Assembly (NCBI RefSeq): GCF_018143015.1
Contig: NC_054751.1
Span: forward strand, 19,825,292 to 19,889,291
From: Lytechinus variegatus
Taxonomy: Eukaryota; Echinodermata; Echinoidea; Temnopleuroida; Toxopneustidae
Direction: 5' to 3'
Length of the DNA: 64,000 nt
The notes beneath the pieces were generated by a model. The model had not been told where the DNA came from. It ran no database searches and worked only from the letters and a program-made list of their open reading frames with translations. Positions within the stretch are counted from its first letter, which is position 1; each line of letters starts with the position of its first letter. Shown piece by piece: positions 23,201-33,600 of the stretch. Made by a program: the position numbers and the translations under genes.

Positions 23201-26200
23201 TCTGAAAGAGGTGTGAAATCAACTTAATTGATGTCTATTCACATAGGTATAAATTTATCATTATTATATCATTACTTATTATTTGTACTGCACTTTTCCC
23301 ATTAGGCCAAAAACGCTTACAATATTACAATATTTTTAAAAAACTATAAAGACGAAAGAGATGAGTTTTTAATGACTTTTTAAAAATTGCTAATGATGGA
23401 GAGACTGTCTAATTATTAGTGGCAGGTCGTTCCGGGATTTTGAAGCCGACACCGTAAAAGTTCTGTCACCAGCTAATGTACGAGTTAATGAATATGTGAG
23501 GCGAAGGTGATCACTAGCCGACCTAAGAGCTCAAGTTGGTGTATAAAGATTCAAGCAGTTAATTAAATACTGTCGAGCCTGTTTATTCAGTGTTTTGTAG
23601 ATAATCAAGAGTGATTTGAACGTAATTCTCTGTTTAAAAGGAAGCCAGTGAAGAGAATTAAAGAGTGGTTGGGAAGGATGATCCCGGGAAACCTGTAAAA
23701 TTAATTTTATTGGACATAAATAAAAACCTGTGATTAGAGTTATGTTGTTGGAGTTCAAATTTTTTATCTTTAATTTCCTACAATTAATTGTTTTCACTCC
23801 AATACTTAGTTCACTATTCATTATCAGTTTCATCAGTGTTATGTAAACTTATGTCTTCTTATTGCCTTTTCAGTCTAATTACCTGTAATTTTATTAAGAG
23901 TTATTTTCTTTAGTTGCTGAATTGATTTATTTAAAACCTGTATACTCGGTTCTTAATGACCTAAATTGAAGATAAAAAATGTTAACTCCAACAACACGAC
24001 TCCACTCAGAGTTTAATTTCTGGGGTATTTTTATCATGCTTTAAATCTAAGGTCTACACAAAAAGCTCCAACAGAAAACTTGACGTTTAGATTTTTTTAC
24101 TCCCATTAAAACTGTCTGTGAAGATAGTGACTGCACTTAGTGATGATACCGCTCCTAAAAAGAATTAAAGCAGAAAGTTTATTGACCATTGGACCTTGAA
24201 ATCATCCAATGCATTTTCAAACTTTACCCACAGCTTCAAGAGACATTTTTTAAGTTTGAGATTTAACATCTTAAATTGTCAGAAATTGATTGTGATTATA
24301 GTGCTCTCTGCAAGAAAATGACTGCTATCTGAATAAAATGTCAAAGTCATCTGCCCTTTCACCAACCTCTGGTAGAAATCTTCCTGTCGCTTCCAGGGTT
24401 GTCTGGAGCGGTTGTACTCTTCTCTCATCTGTTTCTTGAAGTCCGAGATGATCTCAGCATTGGTGTGGAGCTGAAAGAATCCACAATCCTTCCTATCCCG
24501 ACAGGCTGAGCAGGCATAGTAACGTTGGCTTGTGTCCTTTCCTGGTGTGAATCGCTCAAACAGAAGAGTTGGTCCTGTCAACAGATATTGATATTTTAAT
24601 TTTTTCCAAACCAATTAATCATTACAAATACATGGCTGTGTCAATTTCATTCAATGAAATGTAAAAAATACCTACATGTACTTGTAATGCCTTGACCTTA
24701 ATAACTGGGCAAATTATGATTGAAAGCATTGTATAATATCTAGTGCCATTAAGTAAAAAAAAAATATGACGTGCAATTGATACAAACAAGCACTGATTTA
24801 TACCTTTGTGTAGGTCAGCACAGCATAGTTAATACACAGCAAAAGATCCAGCTCTAATCATACTTTGCTGAGTTGATGATGAGGTGGTAGATCTATCTAG
24901 AGTCGTATACAGCAGAGTAGTCTGCAGGCACAGACCCTGAGTGAAACTTTTATCAACAAGTGAGTCTCCACGCGAAGACTAGCACATGCAAAACTTGCTG
25001 TTTCAACTCAGGCCTTCAGTGTGTGTGTGTGTGTGCATTTGAGTTTTGTCAGACGTGTATCAATCAGATATGATTATTTGCGTCTGGGACCGACCTATAA
25101 CGTCACCATCCGAACCTCTGCATTAATTTGTAACTTCCTAACATAGCTTGGATTACAGGCGCACACCACAACACCCAGTACACAAGGCATGAGTAGGCTG
25201 CAATTCAGACCCTTACAGTAACTCGAGTGAAGGGTTTGCACAGTTGACTAACAGCAGAGTGAGGTGATGCTAGCTAAAACAAGGTAAAATTAGGCAAATT
25301 AAGCAGTAACACTGCCTTGGTTTATTCAGTTTTGTTTTCTTCAAATTTGTTTTGTCTCAGACTGTGGAACTGGAAAATGTTTCTTTTTAAATAAAAACAA
25401 AAGCTTTCAACACTGATTTTTTATGACTATAAAGAGGATGATTTTGACAAGGACTTCGCTTCTCACATTATTATTTGCTGTCAAGACCCAAGCCCAAAGT
25501 AATCATAAAACAAAGAATAATTTGTTCTCAGAGACTGTCAGAGTCTCTCTCACTCTTTAGATCTGATCATCTCAGCCTGAGGGTTTTCTTTGTTTTGGAT
25601 CTGGATGTGATACAGAGCAGGGCCGTAAGGTACACTGTATAATGCACCGGGTTAGGAGAGGGCGCAGACGAGTTCAGTCGAAACAATAGAAAACAAGATG
25701 GCGGCGTAAACATCGGGCAAGTCTCTTCCGTCTATTCATGATATTTTTCTCACTTGTTTTGATGAATTCTTCTTTAAAAATAACGAGAGCGTAGAAATGT
25801 TAGAAATGAAGTTTTATCCCATGTAGGCCCTACATGATAGGTCTAGATATTTTACAAGGAAAGTAGAAATCTCGGGGTTGAAAGTTTCAAGTTTTGGCTT
25901 CCTCTGTGTTGGTCTATGAGATAGGATCCCTGGCTTCGTATGACTATGAGAGTAACCTTACCAGGGTAGGAATAAATTTTTTTTTTTAGGGGCTACTTTT
26001 TTTTTACATTGGGGCTACCACTGAATATCTTGGGGCTATTTTCTAATTCATGGGGCTACTTTTTTTTATCGCATATCAGCAATTACCTTTTGACATTACA
26101 AGACTCACTGTGATGCCTAACAGCTCAGAACATTAATTTTAGCTCCCGGTGGTGGGGGAATGCCCTACAGGCCTTACAATAATCAACAGTGATCCCACCA

Positions 26201-27512
26201 GAGTCGCCTTCAGCTTCACACACTTCAGATTTGAGCCAATCGAGGCCCCAAGACTTTATTGGCTTATCAAAACATTTAAGAAATAGATTTAAATGTTGAA
26301 GTGTGTTTTGACACCCTCAACCCACATCCCCTTTACAACCACACACACATGGGCTTATTTATTTTTTTATCTTTAATGAACCATGAAAAATGAACCCCCC
26401 AAAAAAAATCTAAATAAAATCAATGAAAAAAACAAACATAAAGGAGAGAGGGAGAGATGGAGAAAGAGAGAATTCAGATCAAATAATAAATTTAGAAAAA
26501 AAATTAAGTTTTTTTTCATGGTTAGAATCACGAGTGTGGGTGTTTGTGTGTGATTGTGACTATGAGGTGCACTTGGATTGCATATAAATTATTTTAAATA
26601 AATGAAATTGATATCTTACTCAGTCTATTCAAATTCCAACACATAGCCACAGGTTCATGTACTTTAAATTTTTCACTCTCTCCCGAAAAATAAAGGCTAA
26701 ATATACATTTTGCCATAATAAGAAGTCATTTCAAAAAAGTTTTTTTTGATAATCTTAAGGTGAAAATATCACCAAAGTGCCCATTTTGACGTATGAGTTT
26801 CCCTTTTTGGCTTTACCCCCAAACGAAAATTCGTTTGGCCGCCCTTGCCTTCCCATCCTCATAACAATTGAACGGCAAGTGTCCACCCCCCCCTTGCCTC
26901 TGCTTTCCCGGTTTTCATTTTTCGGATTAACGAACCTTATTTCGTTTTCGGATTAACGAACCTTATTTCGTTTTCGGATTAACGAACCTTATTTCGTTTT
27001 CGGATTAACGAACCTTATTTTGTTTTCGGATTAACGAACCTTATTTCGTTTTCGGATTATCGAACCTTCGGAAAAACGAACCTTATTTCGTTTTCGGATT
27101 AACGAACCTTCGGAACAACGAACCCTATTTCGTTTTCGGATTATCGAACCTTCGGAACAACGAACCTTATTTCGTTTTCGGATTATCGAACCTTCGGAAT
27201 AACGAACCGTCGGAATAACGCCACAAATGTTCGGATTAACGAACCCTTTTTCGTTTTCGGATTAACGAACATCGAGGTATACATGTAGGCAATTTACGTG
27301 TTTCGGAATAAAGACCCTTCGGAATTACGAAGTGTAACCCGCGGCGACAAGGCCAAGGCCAGGCCAGCGGCAGGGGCATGGCCGCCGCGCCGAAGGTACG
27401 GGGGGGGGAATTCGAACTTACCGTGGGGGCAGTGAGGTGCATTATTCAACACATCTTCATCTACGCACACATCTACTCCACAATAACTCGGCGATACTAC
27501 GGCACACATCAT
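11288..27512 (-). CDS. ZCCHC4: ZCCHC4, 28S rRNA N6-methyladenosine methyltransferase
   Basis: Eleven exons join into a 1953-base frame (650 residues): 27512-27422, 24574-24367, 23201-23018, 22390-22299, 18725-18653, 17777-17561, 16972-16875, 14841-14717, 13588-13461, 12476-12338, 11885-11288. All introns read GT..AG with matching phase. Domains in order: a GRF-type zinc finger (CPHGPTLLF at 28-36, [16 protein letters not shown] at 49-64); a C2H2-like finger (C115, C118, H130, H133); a Rossmann methyltransferase with the adenine-N6 catalytic motif DPPF at 262-265; a Cys/His-rich zinc cluster at 365-423; and a CCHC knuckle (C430, C433, H438, C443). In humans this enzyme methylates one adenosine of 28S rRNA and acts in the nucleolus. 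The last exon adds a Ser/Pro-rich tail and a strongly basic end, making it longer than the roughly 510-residue human protein. Introns carry many transposons. Identity is very secure; start choice is slightly less so. Confidence 0.93.
13683..13837. mobile_element. MITE with CTGGGG termini in ZCCHC4 intron 8
   Basis: The left end CTGGGGAGTGTTTCATGAAA is an imperfect inverse of the right end (TTTCAAGAAACATCCCCCAG). The inner arms AAGTTGTCGGCAC and GTGCTGACAACTT also pair. The core shares TACCATAGTAACAGT with the MITE at 9669. It lies in intron 8 of ZCCHC4 and has no coding capacity. Confidence 0.7.
13921..14127 (-). mobile_element. CAGAGCTGCCAA MITE, copy 1
   Basis: A 207-bp element with 12-bp perfect terminal inverted repeats (CAGAGCTGCCAA and TTGGCAGCTCTG). 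It is flanked by TATTAT on both sides (13915-13920 and 14128-14133), a 6-bp target duplication. The interior repeats AATACTGATTTT-like words. It is inverted relative to the copies at 44399 and 44895. It lies in ZCCHC4 intron 8. Confidence 0.8.
14293..14427. mobile_element. MITE with CTGGGTCCTGTAAC end
   Basis: The left end CTGGGTCCTGTAACACAAAG is an imperfect inverse of the right end (CTTTGTTACGGGCCCCTGG). The inner arms also pair around TTCATGATCGATTG. It resembles the element at 18452-18599 at both ends. It lies in ZCCHC4 intron 8. Confidence 0.6.
16163..16334 (+). mobile_element. 7SL-like SINE, copy A
   Basis: A 172-bp element in ZCCHC4 intron 7, antisense to the gene. Its first 34 bases match the 5' Alu domain of 7SL (SRP) RNA without gaps at 27 positions, by my hand alignment to the human sequence from memory. 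The shared core includes GTGGCG and GCCTGTAATCC (A-box region). A pol III B-box, GGTTCGAGCCC, follows at about 16223. A unique body contains GGTCGGTCCCAGACG and ACGTCTGACAAAACTCAAAT, and the end is an ACACACACAC tail. Copies occur at 25020-25178 and 47663-47834. A tRNA-derived origin remains possible because the B-box fits both. Confidence 0.7.
18452..18599. mobile_element. MITE with CTGGGCCCGTAACAC end
   Basis: The left end CTGGGCCCGTAACACAAAAT and the right end AGTGTCATGGGGCCCTGG are imperfect inverted repeats. It resembles the element at 14293-14427. It lies in ZCCHC4 intron 5, about 50 bp past the exon 5 donor. No coding capacity. Confidence 0.55.
19047..19429. mobile_element. Long foldback element in ZCCHC4 intron 4
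   Basis: Nearly the whole 383 bp is an inverted repeat. The left arm has AAAGGTGGTTATTAAAACTA and CCATGGTTTATGCAGATTTC; the right arm has the inverse (GAAATCTGCATAAACCATGG, then CACCTTTG). The halves encode similar peptides on opposite strands ([13 protein letters not shown] and [13 protein letters not shown]), which is a by-product of the symmetry and not a gene. ATTA flanks both ends and may be a 4-bp target duplication. Confidence 0.7.
19574..19974. mobile_element. TTAA-bounded MITE, copy 1
   Basis: The ends TTAAAGATAAATTCCAG and CTGGCATTTCTCTTTAA are inverted repeats, and TTAA at each tip is the target site typical of piggyBac and Kolobok elements. Length is 401 bp including both TTAA. 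A second copy of almost the same length lies at 45889-46286 in the sialyltransferase gene. Shared internal words include GTGCCAAAGGATTCTGGAAG and TGTCCCACGTG. No transposase. Confidence 0.75.
20430..22158. mobile_element. 1.7-kb TA-flanked element with internal duplication
   Basis: The left end TAAGCCTGAGTCGAATCGAT and the right end TCGATATGACTCAGGCTTA are inverted repeats bounded by TA, the target site of Tc1/mariner-type elements. Inside each end, CGATGT(T)CGATCGA and TCGAACACCGG repeat. The interior holds two diverged copies of a segment roughly 480 bp apart (from about 20854 and about 21335), sharing ATTCTCGAACATTGTC and GAATTTAG(A/G)GCT. A 147-codon open frame at 20854-21297 has no transposase features. 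It lies in ZCCHC4 intron 4 and is probably non-autonomous. Confidence 0.6.
23280..23850 (-). pseudogene. 3' fragment of a CR1/L2-like non-LTR element
   Basis: On the minus strand a frame from about 23700 reads [19 protein letters not shown] followed by [14 protein letters not shown]. This is the post-reverse-transcriptase C-terminal region shared by CR1, L2 and related clades. It continues, after [18 protein letters not shown] sequence with an intact FR, to a stop near 23400. The reverse transcriptase core is missing, as expected of 5' truncation. It lies in ZCCHC4 intron 2, in the sense direction of the gene. Confidence 0.65.
25020..25178 (-). mobile_element. 7SL-like SINE, copy C
   Basis: Read from 25178 downwards, the element has the same head as the copy at 16163 (CTGGG(C/T)GTTGTGG, GCCTGTAATCC). 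It has the same body and a longer CA/GT tail (about 18 bp). A deletion has removed about 19 bases including the second half of the B-box, so this copy should be unable to transcribe itself. It lies in ZCCHC4 intron 1. Confidence 0.7.
26921..27345. repeat. 26-bp minisatellite in ZCCHC4 intron 1
   Basis: Tandem units of TTCGGATTAACGAACCTTAT plus TTCGTT run from 26921 to about 27265, first regular at 26 bp and then broken into shorter GGAATAACGAACC pieces. A unique flank (ATCGAGGTATACATGTAGGC, then CACGAAACACG-type sequence) follows to 27345. That same flank recurs inverted at 51066-51160, so the array is part of a dispersed element. It ends only about 80 bp from exon 1. Confidence 0.75.
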
Positions 27513-28114
27513 GTCCTCCTTATATAGTTCGAATGATATTCCTCACTTTATCTGGCGTACTATTACGAGGGTTATCATGCAAAAAGACCCATTTAAAAGA
27601 GAGAGTCAACTTCGGAGTCAACAGTTCAAGCGCGCAGCTATCGCTGGTACACATTTGAAAACTTTGAAAAAAAATATGGTACAGTGTCTGTGAACACGCA
27701 AACAACTTCCGTCAAAAAGAAAAGAAAACCCAAATGAAGAAGGAGAAGGGGTCAGGCCTGGGTTAAAGGCATGTCTTGTTAAAAAAATAAAAGCAGGCCT
27801 ATACCTTTTACAAGCAAATGTAGTAATCTGACCAAATTACATAAAATGTGTGGCAAAAATATACTGCTACTGCAGAGGGCGACACATAGTATGTGTTCTC
27901 TCACTGCTCTAAATGCAGAGTCGAAAAAAATTACTCAGTTTTCCCAATCATATCGATAAAAGTCCAACAAAACATGTTTATTTTTAAATCCTAGTTTGTA
28001 TAACCCTGGACCCTGGTGCACAATTATGGAGCAGATGCCCCCTTTCATATTGTTTGCGATTGATAGCATTTATTCTTCTTCATTCCAAAATTCAACAAAA
28101 GTTACTACGTAAGG

Positions 28115-28117
<3 letters not shown>

Positions 28118-28177
<60 letters not shown>
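28118..28177. repeat. (TA)n microsatellite
   Basis: About 60 bp of uninterrupted TA dinucleotide repeat. It lies between the presumed ZCCHC4 promoter region and the hAT-type MITE at 28649. Probably length-variable and prone to assembly error. Confidence 0.9.
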
Positions 28178-28179
<2 letters not shown>

Positions 28180-28648
28180 TACAATAAAATTCAGATTGTG
28201 GAGGTGTCATCAAAATAAAGCCTTGCAACGGGGGTGATTTTATTTTTTAGCACAAAATTCACATAGGAATGTTGTTTTATTCTACTGCAAAGCAATACAG
28301 TGGAATTAAAAATCACAATTCCACAACCACCAAGGTCCTATGGCGATATTTGATTTTTTAATTTTATTATACGAAGTATAAGAACAATTCTAATTTTCTC
28401 CGCATACTGTGAAACAAAAGCCCCTCCCTAAACATGTGGAGTTGAACAGGCTTAAATCAAGTTGGTATAATGTAAAATCTGTACAAAAAAAAATGAAATT
28501 ACTATTGTGTAATTTGAACAATAACAGACAAAAGAAATAATGAGAGATTGAAGGACATCATCGACTCTCGATCTCTCATTTGCATATCACTATCTTTTGT
28601 AAGCAAAACTTTTTCATAACTGTATTCACATCGGATCATAGCGTTATC

Positions 28649-28870
28649 CATTGGCGGCGGAAGCCAAAAAATTAGGGGGGTCTACCTAAAATTTTAGGGG
28701 GGGGACAAGAGACATTTTAAGGGGAGTCCAGCAGAATTTAGGGGGGACGCAGGAAACAAAATTGACAAGCAATTAAAAATAAAAAAGGTTATCAACTAAC
28801 AATTTAGGGGGGACCCGTCCCTCCACATCAAATTTTTGGAGGACCTGTCTCCCGAATTCCGCCGCCTATG
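28649..28870. mobile_element. hAT-type MITE with perfect 8-bp duplication
   Basis: The ends CATTGGCGGCGGAAGCC and GAATTCCGCCGCCTATG are inverted repeats. GCGTTATC is present exactly on both sides (28641-28648 and 28871-28878), an 8-bp target duplication typical of hAT elements. The interior has AGGGGGG runs and no coding frame. A matching right end (CTTCCGCCGCCAATGG) occurs near 63643. Confidence 0.88.
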
Positions 28871-28943
28871 GCGTTATCGCTTGATAGATTTTTCTCATAG
28901 ATTGAATCAATTTTCTGGCCGGGTGGACACCTTTAAATGGGGG

Positions 28944-29890
28944 TGTGGCTGCCCCCAATCTCATGTTGGCAGCTTCCCGCGCCCCTTGTGGATGCGCGTT
29001 TTTTACTTTATTGTCTACGCGCTGCGCTAATTAGTTTTAAGTCTCTTTACCATTGATTCTTCCGATAATTAAAGATAATTCTTTGTTTTTACATTATTTA
29101 AATTGTTAATCGAACGAATTGGATCATAATTCTTGTGTATAATAGTAGTTTATATTTTCCAACACTTTTCGGTCTAACTTGCCAATTCAGTGTAATTATA
29201 AAACATATTTTTCTTGATTATATTTTTATGATATCAATGCGCGCAAAGTGCCATGACAACCCAAAATAACTATTTTCTTGATTTTGTCACTTTGCTGTTA
29301 TTTGACCTATAGAAGGAGACTTTTGTTTACGGCTCCTCTGCAAAATCTGTTTTAACATTACTGCCATGCAAACGTTATTTATGTCCAGCCAACGAGGTGA
29401 GTTGGATCGAAAGAAGTTTTATTCATGATATTGCTGATATAAATTATTAATCAATTCTTTATTTTCATGTAATATTATTCTAACGATTGTGGAATATGAT
29501 GGATATTTATGTTTCGGAACTTGGTTGATATTGATGTGCTTTTGTTTAAATTACGTAATTGTACTTGAAACTTAGTGACATGACATTTGGTTATGAATGA
29601 TGAGAATTAGTTAAGAATTATTGTTTGAAATGTTATATGATCGTATATGTCTTGTTTGAAATGTCATAGTTGAGGAAATTTCACTAAAAGAGTAATTTAA
29701 TAAGACTTGATTAATATATGTTTAATTGGAAAAGATATGTTATTGCAATGTACATATTCGATATGAAAGTAATTGTTTTAATTGTTCAATGTTTGTTACA
29801 GTTTCACGGCACTGTTTGGAAATAAACTTTCAACATCCGTCTAAACGTTGGATCTTTTGACTTTGTGTAAATAACTTGGTGGCAGTTACA
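28944..29890 (+). repeat. 5' LTR of the BEL/Pao element
   Basis: A 947-bp long terminal repeat, TGTGGCTGCCCCCAATCTCA at the start and GGTGGCAGTTACA at the end. It should carry the promoter and polyadenylation signal; AATAAA occurs near 29820, close to the right end. I cannot place the transcription start. Confidence 0.93.
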
Positions 29891-30640
29891 GTGAAACTCG
29901 ATGGACATTGAATCCTGTCCAACAAGTACCGGTATGCTTAGATGATCGTGTAGATGTATCAAGCTGAGCCATTCGATGTCAACCAGTGCATTCGGTCCCT
30001 TCAAGCCATCGGTTAAGGCGCATCGCGGGATATTCGGCAACTGAGTGACGGCTTCAAAACCTTGGAAACACATCTAGATCTACAACGCAACCCAGAACTT
30101 TAAAGATGTCAAAGAACCAATGAACGAGAACTAGAACTATAGGCTTAGAATTATAACAATTAATTGAAGTAGACTAACAACGAACTGAAGCAAGAGTTAC
30201 AACCGGACTAATTTTATTTCATTGCATCTACATGTAAGTCGATCGTATCATGATTCGTCTTCAGTAAGTCATACCATTTTATTTATTTCTTTTTATCAGT
30301 TGCAAATGATTGATATAATTCATATATCTCATTATATTTTCTAAATTCAAATTTCGGTCTTTGAGATATTTTGCCGAGAAATTATTTGAATGCATTCTTC
30401 TCAATTTTGAAGTTTGATGGAGTATCTGTTACTTGCAATTTAACTCCAGATTATTTTGCAGAAGCTAAATTTCAATCTTTGCTATATGATTCAACAATTT
30501 CCATTTCTATGTTGAGAAGTCAGATGTAACTATATATTGTCCATTTAGAATTTCTATGCTTTTTTATGAAGAATATATACAATATGTTCCCTGTTGTGAT
30601 TCAGCAAGTTGATTATTGAATTAATGCCCTCATCGGTAGC
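29891..30640 (+). other. 5' leader of the BEL/Pao element
   Basis: About 750 bp between the LTR and the gag-pol start. The primer-binding site should begin at or next to 29891 (GTGAAACTCGATGGAC), but I could not match it to a particular tRNA 3' end. No gene. A 7-nt-spaced GTAAG at 30233 could be a splice donor, which would be testable only with transcripts. Confidence 0.55.
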
Positions 30641-33600
30641 ATGGATATTCATGTAGACATAGATAGCATGTCTGTAGAGAATATGCGCCGTTCTGCTCGC
30701 ATAAAGAAACTAACAGAAAAAGCAATCATGCAAAAGAAAGATGATGAGTTGCAGGGCAAATTTTATTCAGAACACCTTGACCTGCTAACAACCCTAAAGG
30801 ACACTGATAGATTGCTCTCTTCAGTCCCCATTAACGAAAATGAACTTTCTCTGCGGAAATCTGATATTTCTGCAAGATTCGATTCTCTGCGAAAAGTTGC
30901 AAGTGAACTTGAAGAAATTCAAGGCGGTGTGAATGAGGACATAGCCAAGCATTTAGATGAGCTTTCCCCAATTATTGTAGACACAATTTCAAAAATTGTG
31001 GTTGCCGTTTCTGAATCACGACGGGAAACATTCATTGAAGCACCCTCTGTTTCAAAGAAGTCTGCTGCGTCTAAGATGTCGAAAATGTCTACAATTTCTT
31101 CAAAAAGGGCAGTTGTAGTAGCTGAAGCGGCAGCATTGCAAGAGAAACTTGCTGCTCACAAGCGCCAGAATGAATGCCAGATGGTGTTAGAACGCCTCGA
31201 GATGGAAGAAGATGCTCGAAGGAAAGAAGCATCACTCAAGATAGAACAGCTACGAAGAAAACTAGAAGAGGAACGCCTAGAAGGTGAACTAAAGGCACAG
31301 GAGGCAATGATAAGAGTGTATGACGAAGTAGAAGATGATGGTGCGTCAACAGATACGATGAGATCGACAAAACAATTGATTAAATCCCCTAATCAAGATG
31401 ACAAAAGGGTTAAGTCGCAAAAACATGACGCCTCCATCGATCCTCCTCTCACAAAGAGCAAGGCCTTAAATCCTGATTCACCTGTCTTCCAGCCATCTCA
31501 TTCTTCAAGCGAGGCCCAACAGAATGAAAGTCTAGCAGAAGTTCTCACTCGAACGATGACACTTAGTCGGTTACCAATTCCTGAGCCTCCAGTATTTATG
31601 GGTGATCCTCTCCAATATCCTGACTGGCTATCAGCTTTCACAACTTTAATTGAATGTCGTGGAATTCCCTCTGGTGAAAGGATACACTACCTCAGAAAGT
31701 ACATTGGAGGATCGGCAAGAGAGGCTGTCAGCGGCTTCTTTTTGCTGAGGTCTGAGAAAGCATATGAACAAGCCAGAGAAATACTTGAGAAGCGTTTCGG
31801 CAACCCCTTCACCATTTCAGAAGCCTTTCGATCCAAACTTGACTCATGGCCGAGGATCGGCAATAGGGATTCCAAAGGCCTTCAGAAACTTTCAGATTTC
31901 TTGCAACAATGTCTTCAAGCATCATCAGAAATCAAAGACTTGGAAATCTTGAATGACATTCGGGAGATGAGCAGAATTTGCATGAAACTTCCGGATTGGA
32001 TTGTACACAGATGGAATCGCACGGTAGCGAAAGTCAAGAAAGACAATGGCAGGTATCCATCATTCAGAGAATTTGTCTCATTTCTATCAGAAGAAACTGA
32101 TATTGCCAATGATCCGTATGTTACATATGACACAGTAAAGGCAGGAAAAGACAAGAATCATAACGATGCTTTCCAGATACAGGAAGAAAGCAAGAATCCT
32201 ACATCTCGTCAACAAAGGACAACCTTCTCTGTAGCCAGCAAGACAAGCACTACCCAGAAGACATGTGTCCTCTGCAAACGGCAGAATCATGGGTTGAATG
32301 AGTGCTGGGACTTCAATCAGAAAACTTTGGAGCAAAGGAGAGATTTAGTGAAGAAAGAAGGTCTTTGCTTCGGATGTCTCTCCAAAGGTCATATGTCAAA
32401 GCAGTGTCAAAAGAGGGCTGAGTGCAAGAAGTGCAACAAGCGCCACCCAACAAGTCTACACAATGAGACACTAAATCAGCTGTCTACGGAAAGAAAACGT
32501 GATCAAAGTGAGGCACAGTCTACTCAGACCAAAGAAGTTACCAAGGAGAAAGAAGCTTCTTGCAACAGAGTCAGGTCAGATGTAGATGTTTCTCTCACAT
32601 CGATGGTGCTGCCTGTTTACCTATCTAGTTTGGATGACCCTCAGAACGAGATACTAGTATATGCCTTACTAGATACGATGTCGGATACAACATTTATCAC
32701 AGATAGTATTGGAAATGACCTTCACGTGTCCTCTGAAACTGCGATGTTAAGTTTGACTACAATGACAGATTCCAAGACAATTCCATGTAGGAAATTCAAG
32801 AATCTTGTCGTTCGAGGTTTTAAGTCAGCAGTAAAGATACCTCTTCCTGCTGCATACTCCAGGGACTCCATCCCTCTTGATGAAGCTCATATCCCCACAG
32901 AAGATACAGCCAACAAGTGGACTCACTTAAACAATATCTCGAACCAGCTCGCACCAAAGCAAGATTGCCCCATAGGTCTGCTCATTGGATACAATTGTGC
33001 CCGTGCTCTTGCACCAAAGAATTGCATTCTTGGAAAGAATGATGAGCCATTTGCAGTAGAGACGGAGTTGGGATGGAGCATCGTCGGTGGTTCTCAGAAC
33101 GACTCCACAGAGAGCTTTGACACGATTGGGCAGACATATCGTACTGTCAATGTGAAGGTAGCAGATCCTAGTCTGACAGACAGTCAGTCTAATGTGAAGT
33201 ACATTTACAAGACACAGTTAAAGGAAGTTACTGCTGGAGACTTCCTTCAGATGATGGAAAGAGACTTTCATGAATTAGACAGAAAGGAAACGATGTCTCA
33301 GGAAGACAAGAAATTTCTAAAGATCATCAAAGATGGAATCCACCAAAGGGATGATGGGTATTATGAAATGCCCTTACCTTTCAAGAAGGGTGAACCTGAT
33401 CTGCCTGACAATCGGAAAGCTGCTATGAGCCGACTTCACGGATTGAAAAATCAGTTCCTGAAGAGACCAAAGTACCATGAACACTACATGACTTTCATGA
33501 ATGAGATTCTTAAGCGAGGTGATGCTGAGAAGATTCCCACAGATGAAGTGTCTACTTCAAGCAGTTGGTATATACCACATCATGGTGTATATCACCCTAA

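Noticed and set aside
26921..27345. A CRISPR-like array
   Set aside because: There are no spacers of regular length, the units abut directly, and the setting is an animal intron.
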